DNA of 64,000 nucleotides. Source: Megamerina dolium. Lineage: Eukaryota; Arthropoda; Insecta; Diptera; Megamerinidae. The stretch's first letter is position 1. Each line of letters begins with the position of its first letter. The position numbers were made by a program, and so were the translations under genes. This document shows positions 21,940-32,064 of the stretch, in pieces. The notes beneath the pieces are model-generated. The model was given only the letters and a program-made list of their open reading frames with translations. It was not told where the DNA came from and ran no database searches. The stretch is taken from assembly GCA_963854835.1 (NCBI GenBank), contig OY978530.1, forward strand, positions 33,851,695 to 33,915,694, written 5' to 3'.

Positions 21940-23270
21940 CTTGCTCTCTCTGGTTAAATGGCTCATTGGTACAGGGTCAGATACTAGTGTAATACGACCT
22001 AATCTATTTGAGGGTCAGTTCTCTGAAAAAATCTAAATAAGCTCTTTAGGTTTATTGAAATTTTCGTAAAGAGGACTCTCTTCGAAGGTGATTGATTATC
22101 CTTACTACATTTACAGTATTCGAACCATTGAAAATTCCGAACATAACAACATTGATCAGTTAAGCTTTAAATATGTAATTGAAGAAGAAATATCGGAAAT
22201 AAAAAAAATTTTGAATGAGTTTAAGGACCTTTTATTTGAAGATGGCGATGAGCTTTCAGCGGCACATGAAGTTCAACATGAAATACCAACTACAGTTGAT
22301 AGGCTTCTTTATTCAACAATTTATAGATACCCACAAGTATACCAAAAAGAAATCGAGTCTCAAATCCAAGTACCCAAAAAAATTGATAATTCAGGAGAAA
22401 AAAATGGAGGTTGGTTGTTGACTAAAGAAAGTTAAATGAATTCACGAAAACTGCTAAATTTCCAATTCCACATATTCACGGAATTTTGGACAAACTTGGC
22501 AAAGTCCAATACTTTTCAATTCTTGACCTTGCAAAAGGTTTTCACCAAATCATAGTAAAAAAGGAAGATAGAGAAAAAACTCCATTTGGCCATAACGAAT
22601 TTATTCGAATGCCCTTCGGCCTTAAAAATGCGCTTTCAACGTTACCACGTCTAATGAACTCTGTACTAAAAAATACATAAATAAAATATGTGTCGGGTAT
22701 TTAGATGACATACTAATTTTCAGTACGTCAGTACGTCATTAGAAGAACACGTTGTTAATATTAAAAAAATTATAAAACGACTTCGGGAAGCCAGACTAAG
22801 AATCCAAATTGATAAATATAACAACGCAAAAGCAAACAGATTTCTAGGCGATATTCTTACACCTGAAGGTGTTAAGCCAATTCTAAAGAAGTTGGACATA
22901 ATTCAAAATATAAAACTTCCCAATAAACGAGAGAAAAGAAAAACGTTTTTAGGGAAGTCAGGATTTTACAGAAAATTTATAAAGGATTACTCAAAAAGTG
23001 CATACCCATTACCAAATCATTTAAAGAAAAACGCTAAAGTTAATACGAACGATCGCAACTACATCGCAGCATTTGAAAAACTAAAAGAAACTTTAACAAA
23101 TCCCCCGATTTTAAGGTTTCCAGATTTTAACAAACGTTTCAAGTTAATAACACATGCAAGTAATTCTGCATTGCATTGGGTGCTGTTCTGACTCAAGATG
23201 GACACCCTATCTGTTATGCGTCAAGAACACTAAAGACCATAAAAAAAATTACTCCACCATAAAAAGGGAG
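21940..23270 (+). pseudogene. Gypsy-type pol remnant (protease, RT), right copy
   Basis: This is the plus-strand counterpart of the left-arm pol. It has the Gly-substituted protease core LIGTGSDTSVI near 21965, then a pre-RT stretch (22088-22435) with DELSAAHEVQHEI, and an RT segment (22486-22680) with QYFSILDLAKGFHQ and RMPFGLKNA. A second RT part follows from 22892 with FLGKSGFYRKFIKDYSK. It differs from the left copy at three residues within the 22486-22680 frame (for example AKG here and AKC there). The RNase H domain is cut off at 23270. In orientation it lies downstream of the gag-like pieces, so both could come from one element. Confidence 0.8.
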
Positions 23271-23551
23271 CACACAGCACGCGAAGCAATGGCCCAATTG
23301 AGAGGTGAGTTTGGTGAACAGTTTCTTTCACGTTTGGGCTGATCAATTGACCACCTAAATCGAGCGATTTAATGCTTTTGGACCATTTTGTGGTGGGGCT
23401 ATGTTAAGGCTCATGTCTATAGCGACAAGCACGCAAAGGTTGACGCACGGGAAGCCAATATTGAAGAAATTATGAGCGAGATACCGGCCGATATGTTAGA
23501 GAGACTATGCCAAGATTGGACTCAGCGTATTGAAAATAATAAACTGTTTTA
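23271..23551 (+). pseudogene. Mariner transposase, C-terminal fragment
   Basis: The segment encodes the end of a mariner-type transposase: AREAMAQLRGEFGEQFLSRL, then after a stop and shifts GYVKAHVYSDKHAKVDA and IEEIMSEIPADMLERLCQDW. It closely matches the mariner at 32267-33447 but has neither terminal repeat. It is fused abruptly to the gypsy RT at 23270, with no TA or target duplication visible, which suggests a rearrangement breakpoint rather than transposition. Confidence 0.75.
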
Positions 23552-24196
23552 ATGTTTTTAAATCATTACCTCTATATCCTCCAAACCAGATACTTAAAAG
23601 AGGCTGAATGAAAAACATAACCATGAGGAGCAAAACGGTATTCTACACAATAATTTGGGGCACTCCCACTTTCAACAACCGTGTACTGATCAGGATAAAA
23701 AATTCTCGCCTCACAGTGTAATAATCCAAAAAAAAAATTTGATAATATTACACCCAATTTTATTGACTAAATGACGAAGAGTTATTTACAAATAAAATAC
23801 ATTTCGTCTTACTGCAACTAGGCCTACAATACATTAACTAACAATTAATTTACTTCGATTAATAGATATTAAATATAATGTTACGAGCCAAAATATGAAA
23901 TATGCACATATGCATATTTTGCCTTGCGACATATTTTCCGAAATACATATTTATCCATACACATACCAGCTCGAAGTTCTGATACACACAATCCATATGA
24001 ATATTACTTATAATTGTGGAAGGCCAGAACATTGAGCCAACTTAGTTGCAGTTGGGTGTGGAAAGCTGACAAAGCACTTTCACACACAATTCGTAGTTCT
24101 GCACTTACGTTAGCATACCTCTGTAAGCATACATGTTTAGACAATCAATGATAACTAAACTCACGTGGACTACTCATGTGTATGAATATCAAAAAG
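23552..24196. other. No recognised gene
   Basis: A minus-strand open frame (23572-23757) encodes a Cys- and Tyr-containing peptide with the string ARIFYPDQYTVVESGSAPNY. I cannot identify it. It lacks a clear start context and could be a chance frame or an orphan exon. The rest is A/T-rich. Confidence 0.3.
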
Positions 24197-24211
24197 TTGC
24201 TTTTTCACATA
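24197..24211 (+). repeat. Target-site duplication of SINE copy 1, left side
   Basis: TTGCTTTTTCACATA is repeated exactly at 24578-24592 on the other side of the SINE. Confidence 0.9.
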
Positions 24212-24577
24212 AAAAAACAAAAAATAAATATGTGGCACTTAAAGCCCCAAAGAGCTCATTGGCCGAGCTTCTCTTCCATTACTGTTGTGCGTCTTAAATT
24301 TGGACAGTATTAGAAGGGACCTACTTATCTTAACCGGTTCCGCACGGCAGAACACTTGTGACATCACTTTTTCTGAGCTTTGTCACAGAGTTCTTTTAGA
24401 AGCTTTTTCATGGCAAGTTGTTACTGTCGGAAGAATTGCCAATTGTTTGCCGACAGGTGGGTACCATTCGAAAGAAAAATCTTATCGATATTAAATTTGT
24501 TATGCATCAGCCGGGGATTGAACCACGACCTACAGATCAGAAGGCGAACACACTAACCACTGAGCTACGGCACCCAC
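24212..24577 (-). mobile_element. tRNA-derived SINE, copy 1 (complete)
   Basis: A 366-bp short interspersed element on the minus strand with an exact 15-bp target duplication. The head near 24577 is tRNA-like (GTGCCGTAGCTCAGTGG with an A-box, then GGTTCAATCC as B-box), which is expected to recruit RNA polymerase III. The body ends in a T/A-rich tail near 24212. Other copies lie at 32320-32557, 40122-40433, 44921-45287 and 56411-56513. The duplication marks this as a genuine, fairly recent retroposition. Confidence 0.88.
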
Positions 24578-24592
24578 TTGCTTTTTCACATA
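24578..24592 (+). repeat. Target-site duplication of SINE copy 1, right side
   Basis: Exact second copy of the 15-bp sequence at 24197-24211. Confidence 0.9.
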
Positions 24593-24640
24593 TGTATCCA
24601 ATATATTCATACACATGTGGTTTGAATATATTATTGTATG

Positions 24641-25715
24641 TTATATGTTGGTATTTGGGTAGATCGGTATGTGGCTAGTATTAGAAAAATGGTATATAAG
24701 CTGCCAGCTTACTGCAGGCAGTCGCTTTTCAGTTGTGAGTCTTTTACTGAGTTGTGAAGTGCTACGGTGTAAGAAATTGTAAAATACTGCGATCCTTAAG
24801 AGGCCCTCCAGTATTAGTGTAAAATTGTAACAAATTTTTAGGTTCTTAATTGATATATCCACTGTATCCACTCCTAGGTCGCGGTGGAGGTCAGTATTTC
24901 GTATGAACCAAGGCGCGTTCACTATGCACCTCAGAACTTTGTTTTGAAACCTTTGAATTTTGTTACAGTGGCTTTTGCTAGCACAACGCGAGATTTGCGC
25001 ACCGTACATTCACTGTTTAAGTATTTTATTGTAAACTGCAATTTTGTTGTTTTTTTTTGTTGGTGAAATTGACATCGATAGATTTCTTGTTGTTGAGTTT
25101 TATGCGCCACTGTTTTCTCCAAGAGGCAATAGCGTTTATTGCAAATTGTAGTGCGTGTGTTGAATCAGTCTCTGTTTCTCGAACGGTTATAAGCGCATAT
25201 CAACTGCAAATGCCGCTGTGGTGTAATTGTCGCTGGTAGGAAGATCGACCGTATAGAGTAGATAAAACAGATGTCCCAAGACGCTGCCTTGCTGTATTCT
25301 ACCTCTGATTTTCTTCAGCATTGTATATTGGTCTTGTTTCACTCTAAAGTAACCTTCTATGAGATATGAGTTTATAATATCGAAGAAGTTGGTAATATAG
25401 CTTTAATTTTATTTAGCAAAGCAGTATGCCATACTTTGACAAAAGCGTTTGATACATGTAGGACGACGATTGAACAAACTTTTTTCTCCTCTAGTGCTTT
25501 TTCAATTGTGTTGAGAAAATCAAATTTGTGTGTTGATTGAGTTTTTCAAATAGTATGGACAGCATTGGTAGTAGAGAAATCGGTCGATATGATGTCAATT
25601 CATGGGTAGGTTTCCCAGGTTTTTGAATCATTATTACCTCTTCCACTTTCCAGCATACAGGGACATGTTTCAGCCTGAAGCAAACATTGATTATTTTTGT
25701 TAACAATGCAATCAT
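24641..25715 (-). pseudogene. Jockey-clade reverse transcriptase remnant
   Basis: Read from 25715 downward this is an RT of a Jockey-type element. It starts with CWKVEEVIMIQKPGKPTHEL and SYRPISLLPMLSILFEKL. It then runs through several frame changes (a KVWHT-like motif, a GSVLG-like motif, and a degraded FADD-like site near 25210). It ends with an open tail (24641-25009) containing YGAQISRC, IQRFQNKVLRCIVNAPWFI and HRDLGVDTVD. The endonuclease and 5' parts are missing. It is a different subfamily from the fragment at the start of the window, because the tail sequences differ. Confidence 0.8.
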
Positions 25716-25750
25716 TTTTGTAGGTAGTTGTTTGACTACCTACAAAAATG
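25713..25750 (+). repeat. 16-bp hairpin with an adjacent partial direct repeat
   Basis: CATTTTTGTAGGTAGT pairs perfectly with ACTACCTACAAAAATG around a 6-base loop. The sequence TTTTTTGTAGGTAGTTGTTTGA follows as a direct repeat at about 25761-25782. It sits at the join between the Jockey remnant and the second LOA element. Confidence 0.85.
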
Positions 25751-26069
25751 AGTGCATTGTTTTTTTGTAGGTAGTTGTTTGAATATTGGGTGCTAATGGG
25801 GTAGTGACGCGATTATTTAGCCTTTCCTATTCAATTGTCAACCTCACCTACACGGCGGTGCACCCTGTCGATAACAGAAGAGGCTCTGACGACATAACAC
25901 TTTAAGCTAAGGTGTTGAGGTACCCGTGCCGAGAGCTGAATGGCTGGTAGTGATTAAAGATCCAAGTCGTTAACGGTCCCCTCCGATGCCCAGGCAAGGT
26001 CGGTTGTATTAAGTTCCTTACCCTGGTATACTGGCTCTGCTGGGGTGGACTCTTCTTTCCAGTATACTC

Positions 26070-27093
26070 GTGGGAATCAAAACGGAGAACATACACAATA
26101 AAGACAAAAACCAGGAAGTAAGGGGGAGCGCTTTCACTGTCACCGACAATTTACCATCTACATCCAACAAAGGGAGCACACCAGCCACAGTGGCCCCCAA
26201 GAAGTCTAAGAAGTCGTCCGGTACTCTGCTGAAAGCGAGGTATCAAAGGGCGCTTTTCATACTGGATAAGATTGCCAAAAATATGAGAGATGGTCAAGTC
26301 CACGAGCGGGATGCCGAGGACAAGGTTAGTTACAAGTCGGTGGTCAAGCAGTACGAGACCTCACTCGCAAACAAAGCAGCACAGCCACAACAACAGCCGA
26401 AACAGACAGCGAAGCGGAATCGGTCACAGGACGTGACCGATCACCCCGCAAAAAAGGGCAAGTACTCCAAACACAGTGTTTGTCCTTCCGCTGTTGCTCC
26501 AGCGTCATCAAAGCAACCCTATAGTGAGGTGGTCAGAGACATCCTCAAGGTTGCTATTGTTGACGCGAAGAGCAACAATGGAAGGCCGGTATTGGGAGTG
26601 TGGAACTCTATTGGGGGACGGCTATCTGAGATGGTCGTCGAGCATCTCTTGGAGAAATAGACTCCAGTTCCTGCCTTCAACTGCGAGGAGGTTTGTCGAG
26701 TAATCAAGTGTGTGGACGGATTCTCGAGGGAATTACTGGGCAAATGCGTAACTAAGATTAGTAACGCATGGGAAGGTCTGCCGCTTAAGATCATCCCGGC
26801 AGCGGAGATTCCCAGGAGGCCCCGGGTTCGTATTTGGTTGCCAAAATAGCAAATAAACATCGGGGTTCGGTTCGGTTCGGGTTCGGTTTTGCATCAGGGA
26901 GGCCAAAATGAAAGTGTTTCCAGCCTTGGTGGCTCCGGATGATAACCTGGAAGAGGTTGATGACGCCAACAAACTCCTAGAGGGGCTCAAGTTGGTCGAG
27001 CCGGTCGAGGAAGGTGCCTCGTCATCAGCCGAGCAAACTGGAAGTGCGCCACAAACCAGCAAACAAGGACATGCTGAGAGTGGCGCAGATTAA
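26070..27093 (+). pseudogene. LOA copy 2 ORF1 (gag-like)
   Basis: ORF1 begins at or near the methionine at 26070 and encodes a basic, Ser/Lys-rich head (KKSKKSSGTLLKARYQRALF). The middle part contains SEVVRDILKVAIVD-like sequence and WNSIGGRLSEMVVEHLLEK. An in-frame TAG at 26658-26660 is followed in the same frame by CRVIKCVDGFSRELLGKC and RRPRVRIWLPK, which ends at 26848. After a GGTTC-type repeat the frame changes, and the acidic C-terminus (DNLEEVDDANKLLEGLKLVE) ends at 27093, overlapping the start of ORF2. No CCHC motif is visible. It is expected to bind element RNA. Confidence 0.68.
26862..26888 (+). repeat. Short GGTTC tandem repeat
   Basis: A run of GGTTC units (GGGGTTCGGTTCGGTTCGGG and continuing) inside ORF1 of the second LOA element. 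It coincides with the frame change, so expansion of this repeat probably caused it. Confidence 0.8.
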
Positions 27094-30000
27094 CTTGCAG
27101 CATGCCAAAGCAGCCTCGGACAACCTCATATTCCTTCTCAGAGAGGAGGACATCGACATCTGTCTTATACAGGAACCCTGGATATGGCGCTCAAAGATTA
27201 TGGGTCTGCACACCAGGGACTACAACCTTTTTTATACGCATGGTGAAGGTAATCCAAGGGCGTGCATCCTGGTAAGGAACACAATTAACGCTTTCTTTCT
27301 ACCTAATTTTAGTTCTTACGATGTCGTAGTGGTCAAGATCGAGTCGCAGAGCGGTCGTAGTCTCACGATCGCTTCTGCGTACTTATCGCATGACCATACA
27401 GCGCCTCTCGAGGAGGTCCAACGGCTCATCAGCAACATCAATAACAGCAAAGAGGATGCTCTATTGGGCTGCGACGCCAATGCCAGACATGTGATTTGGG
27501 GAAGCAGCGAAACAAATGAGCGAGGTGAGTTTCTTTTTGATTTTATAATATCCTATGATCTCAATATTTGTAACAGGGGCGATTCACCTACCTTCACTTT
27601 CCCTGGTTCGGAAACCTGTAGGGGGTGGGAAGAAGTCCTTGATATTACACTCACAACTATCTCTCCCGACCTTGTAATTCGTAACTGGACAGTTTCGAAA
27701 CGAATCTCCCTGTCGGATCATCGAATGATTCTCTTTGACCTAGGCTGGGAGCGGGAGATTAGACAACCACATAGAAACCACAAACGAACATCTTAAAATC
27801 ATTTTGACAAGGTAGTTAGCGATAGACTCCATAGAAACAGAACAGCCATAGAGTCCCGGAATAGTCTGGAAGACCGGGTCAAGTCTCTAGAAATAAGTGT
27901 TCAGGTGGCGTACAAAGTTGCCTGTCCTATATCTAGGAGTATGAAGATCTTCCCGCCGTGGTGGAATAGGGATCTGAGTGACCTGAGGTCCAAGCTCAGA
28001 AGAATCTATAATGATTGTTATGCAACGGGTGACTTTCAGGAGTCTAGATATTCCCTTAGGGAATATAAAAAAGCTATACGGACTGCAAAGACAAAATCTT
28101 GGCGGGAACATTGCGAGTCGATAGAGGCCACGAAGGAATCAGCAAGACTCGGTAAAATCCTGGCTAAAGATCACTCAAATAAAACCTTTATAAAGCGCGC
28201 CGATGGCACTTGGGCGGAATCGATGGCCGAAACTGTAGATATCCTCATAGATACATACTTTCCAGACAGTCCTCATGAGGCAACGCAAGGAAGCGAACCG
28301 GTACAGCAGGAAGTATCGGCGGCGCTGTTGGATAAAATCATGACTGAGGAGAAAATAGGGTGGGAAATTAATAGTTTCTCACCTTTTAAATCCCCGGGGG
28401 TAGACGGTATTCTCCCTATAATGATGCAGAAGACTCAGAAATCTTTGGTTAAGGAGCTAAAGGAGATCTTCCGTGTTTGTATTCGCTACAACCATATCCC
28501 GACTACATGGAGGAGAACAAGGGTGGTTTTCATTCCCCAATCGGGTAGAAGAGGACATGAATTGGCCAAGGACTTCAGGCCAATAAGTCTTATGTCCTTT
28601 TTATTAAAAACTCTAGAAAGAATCTTAGACTTATATATACGGGAGCTTCTAGATGAGAAATCTCTCTCTTCAGTACAGCATGCGTACTTGAGGGGGAGGT
28701 CTACAGAAACTGCGCTACATGAGGTGGTACGCACAGTGGAGAGGTTGCTATTATATAAACAATTCAATTTGTTTACGTAGAGGGAGCGTTCAATAACGTC
28801 AAGGCAGATTCCATTAGATCCGCCCTTGCCAGGACAGAAATAGCAGAACCAATTAGAAATTGGATCTCATCCCTACTTATTAACCGCGAAATAACAGCTG
28901 AGCTAGGGGGTGCGACGCGTAGTAAGCGGGTATGTAGGGGCACACCGCGGGGGGGCGTGCTGTTCCCCCTGCTCTGGCTCATAACTATAAACGATATCCT
29001 TGTGGAACTTAACGCAAATGGAGTTAAGATTGTAGCGTACGCTGATGATGTGGCGATCCTAGTCTCGGGTCCCTTCCCTTCCGTGATGAGTGAAATCATG
29101 GAAAGAACATTAGCAAAACTAAGTAGGTGGGCACAAGATTGTGACTTTAGGTTGAATCCGGATAAGACGGAGTTACTGCTCTTTACGAGGAAGTACAAAC
29201 CACCTACCTTCAGACTACCAACATTAAATGGACAGCAATTAACTCTATCGAACAGTACCAAGTATCTGGGAATGACTATAGACTGCAAACTGAATTGGAA
29301 AACATGCATCGAGGAGAGAGCACGGAAGGCCTGCATCGCTTTCTATGCTTGCAAATCGATGTTTGGTAAGAAGTGGGGTCTAAGGCCGAACATGGTACTC
29401 TGGATGTACCAAGCGGTAGTAAGACCGGTGTTGACCTATGGCTCTGTAGTTTAGTGGGAAGCTCTACGGAAGAACTATAACACCAATAAACTACGGAAAG
29501 TTTAGAGCACTGCGTGCGTTGGTGCCACTGGGGCCTGTCGCACCTACCCTGCAGCGGTCTTGGATCCTATTTTGAACCTACTTCGAATTGACTTGCACAT
29601 ATTATGTACTGCATCGCAAACGGCACTCAGACTCAGGGAATCTGGATGTTGGAAGTGTACTCAACAAGGACACAGTAGCATCCTCAGGAATGTACATATG
29701 AATATAGTCGACAACTGGACGGACTTCTGCCCTCGCAAGCTGGCTTTTGAGAGAGACTTCAAGGCTTTATTTCCAAGTAGAAATGAGTGGAAGGAAGGTG
29801 GGATCCTGACTGGTAGGGATACACACATTTTCACTGATGGTTCCAAAATGGACTCTGGAGTTGGAGCAGGAATCTATTCGGAGTCCTTGGAAATATCAAC
29901 GTCCGTAAAACTCCCTTCTTATTGCAGTGTGTTCCAGGCGGAGGTATACCCAATTCTGCAAGCATGCGAATTGCTCCAACAAAGGAACATAACTGGAAAG

Positions 30001-30837
30001 GCAACAATTCTCTCTGATAGCCAGGCAGCTATAAAGGCGCTAGCCGCGCCAACTGTTAGCTCAAACCTGGTCGGAGAGTGTAAACAAATAACCGCAATAT
30101 CTGCCTACCTCGAAGTATCAGTTATCTGGGTTCCAGGACACAAGGGAATCGCAGACAACGAGAATGCTGATAAGTTAGCTCGCAGGGGCTCATCTGCAGA
30201 CAATGAACGAACATCCTATGCCGATGTAGGTGTTCCCCTAGCTGAAGCCAAGGGGATTATTAAAAAACACTACCTAAACAAAGCGCAGCGGAAATGGACT
30301 AGCACCACGACCTGCACAATTTCAAAAGCCACCTGGCCAGACTACAGCGAAAAGAGGACAAGGAGCCTTCTGAGTAGATCTAGGGCCGTCACACACAAAC
30401 TATTAGCAGTATGCACGGGCTACTGGGCCATTGGTACATATGCGGAGAAATTGGGTATCCTGCACAACGACCATTGCAGTAGCTGCAACGACATAACCGC
30501 TAAGGAGAGGGTAGAGCATTTCTTGTGCAAATGCCCGGCCTTATCCAGAAACCGATTAACATCCTTAGGTAGCCCTTTCTTTGATAACCTAGAACAGGTA
30601 TCTAAAATAGAGATCTCTCATATCCTTCAGTTCATAAACAACTCCGGCTGGTTGTATCATATCCTTCAACACTCAGTAGGTCTTAGCGAGATTTATGGCT
30701 CAAAACGGCATTTTATTTGCTACTTGAGCGACCAGGGTCGCAGCCATTTTACCTACCTGTTTGAATATTTCAGCAGTCACAAGGTCTTAGTCTGGAGATT
30801 TTTTTTTGGATTTGAAGCTTTGCCTAGTTTCTGTTGA
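27071..30837 (+). pseudogene. LOA copy 2 ORF2 (endonuclease, RT, RNase H)
   Basis: ORF2 starts MLRVAQINLQHAKAASDNL, the conserved LOA endonuclease start. The endonuclease keeps QEPWIW, GCDANARHVIWGS and SLSDHRMILF. An in-frame TAA at 27794-27796 leads into the RT: VVFIPQSGRRG, DFRPISLMSFLLKTLERIL, then a stop at 28778-28780 and a shift (motif A region YVEGAFNNVKAD is slightly altered), GTPRGGVLFPLLW and VAYADDVAILVSG (catalytic YADD intact). Two in-frame TAG codons follow from 29452. RNase H (29825-30200) keeps FTDGSKMDSG, VFQAEVYP, LSDSQAAI and DNENADKLA. The C-terminal cysteine motif is CSSCNDITAKERVEHFLCKC. It is less damaged than copy 1. Confidence 0.9.
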
Positions 30838-31024
30838 CTCTTAAGTTTCTGTTGTGCTTTTTTTTATTTCGGCGCTCAAACTCAATACGATCGTTAGAAA
30901 TAAATATATCGGCAAGGTATTCTGCAAGTGCTTCTGCCTTTTGGCTATCATTCTTTGCCCATCCAAAAAATAAATCAAAATATAGAAAACAAAGGAGAAA
31001 GTGAGTGCTTTTAAGTTTTGTCAT
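30824..31024 (-). pseudogene. Jockey-clade ORF2 scrap
   Basis: A 66-residue minus-strand frame contains FGWAKNDSQKAEALAEYLAD. This is the type of sequence found between endonuclease and RT in Jockey-type ORF2 proteins (W-x-x-x-D-x-x-KAE-x-x-AEYLA). It has no recognisable neighbours and is a small remnant. It touches the end of the second LOA element. Confidence 0.5.
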
Positions 31025-31067
31025 TCGATATTTGTTTCATTTTATATTTAGTGAAAATAACTCCTGT

Positions 31068-31961
31068 TTAACACGTTGGCTGTCAGGGCATCACCGATGA
31101 TCTCAACAAAATCGTTCCTTATATGCCATTGTATCACCGGTGCTCACACCGATAAACTATCCCGAGCTGTCAAGCAAAAATATATATGTTCCGCTCTGAG
31201 TCAGAAGGTCATTTTTGCACTAACAATAGCAGTCATGCTTACATGTTTGATCATGTTTTACTATAGTGATCACTGGTGAAAATTTACAGTTAATTCGAAA
31301 TTGTTTCTTTTTTCTGGTGTGAATCACCAGTGATCACACTGAGAAAAGTTAATTTAGTGTGAAACTGCAGTTCGGTGCACACAGTTAGTTGCAAAGATAA
31401 TTCGTCAATTGTACGAACACCTCTGCAAAGCAAACACATTTTAACAACTTCAACGGAACTAACAAAAGACGGAAGGCAAAAGGGACAACGATGCGGAAAG
31501 TGCTATGATCATATTAAAGCTACAAACTCCTCTGCGGTTGGAAGAAAGAAGGCAAAACTTGTAAATACATATTGCTCAGAAGGTCATCAAGCTCCATATT
31601 TATGCCTCACTCATTTTCAAGAAATATATTAACACGCATACATGTTTTGTTTTACAAAATTTAATTATGTTTTATTAATTTTGAATGAAGTTGATGGAAT
31701 AGCCATAGAAAACAAAGCTTACTGTCTCGTTTTCTATGAAATAACTTAAAAAAATTTTTCTTTTGAAATAAATCTATAAGTTCCTAAACACTCTTTCGAT
31801 TAGGGTGATAGAATTGAAATTCCAGGGGTCTACATATGTATCACCGGTAATGCCTTGGCTCCTGGGAGTAGTTTATCGATGTGATCATCAGTGATACATT
31901 GGTATATAAGGAACGACTTTTGTTGTGATCGCCGGTGATGTCATGCCAGCAAACATGTTAA
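31068..31961 (+). mobile_element. Short piggyBac-type element
   Basis: TTAA at 31068-31071 and 31958-31961 flank an 886-bp unit. Its two ends are inverted repeats of roughly 95-120 bp that share ATCACCG, TCGTTCCTTATAT and GATAAACTA blocks. Between them only the last part of a transposase gene remains. TTAA target duplication is the signature of piggyBac elements. The ends and interior carry repeated ATCACCGGTGAT-like palindromes, possibly transposase-binding sites. The right TTAA overlaps the target duplication of the neighbouring hAT element. Confidence 0.82.
31375..31632 (+). pseudogene. piggyBac transposase C-terminal cysteine-rich domain
   Basis: This 85-residue frame ends with RCGKCYDHIKATNSS, then VNTYCSEGHQAPYLCLTHF and QEIY. 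The C-x2-C ... C ... LC-x3-HF pattern and the final EIY match the RING-like cysteine-rich domain that ends piggyBac transposases and binds the terminal repeats. The catalytic DDD domain is missing. It could be a relic, or it could encode a short DNA-binding peptide. A relic is more likely. Confidence 0.7.
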
Positions 31962-31964
31962 GGT
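31957..31964 (+). repeat. Target-site duplication of the hAT element, left side
   Basis: GTTAAGGT matches CTTAAGGT at 38469-38476 in seven of eight positions. Eight-base duplications are typical of hAT elements. The TTAA inside it also served as the piggyBac target. Confidence 0.7.
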
Positions 31965-32064
31965 CAGGGACTTAACTATTATAAGTATTTTAAGAAAATA
32001 ATTGCAATTTAATTATTACAATGCAATATACATATTTTGTTGCTTAGAATTACATACTACATAA

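Larger units (their letters stand above)
19205..23270 (-). repeat. Right arm of the 4.07-kb inverted repeat
   Basis: Reverse-complement partner of 814-4879. It starts with ATGATTTAA at 19205 and ends with AAAAAGGGAG at 23270. Beyond the outer end the left copy continues with gypsy RNase H, while the right copy switches at once to mariner sequence. The duplication therefore ended, or was cut, at this junction. Confidence 0.97.
25795..30840 (+). mobile_element. LOA-clade non-LTR retrotransposon, copy 2
   Basis: This is a second LOA-type element, clearly a different family from copy 1. The leader (about 25795-26069) contains a GTTGAGGTACCCGTGCCGAG motif that matches the layout of copy 1. ORF1 and ORF2 overlap by 23 bp (27071-27093). 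Only about four stops and one frameshift break ORF2. I could not find a target duplication, and both ends are approximate. An antisense Jockey scrap follows directly. Confidence 0.85.

Noticed and set aside
814..23270. Terminal inverted repeats of a giant Polinton/Maverick or Foldback element
   Set aside because: No Polinton genes (polymerase B, ATPase, capsid) lie between the arms. The arms contain pieces of several unrelated families, and the spacer holds independent insertions with their own target duplications.
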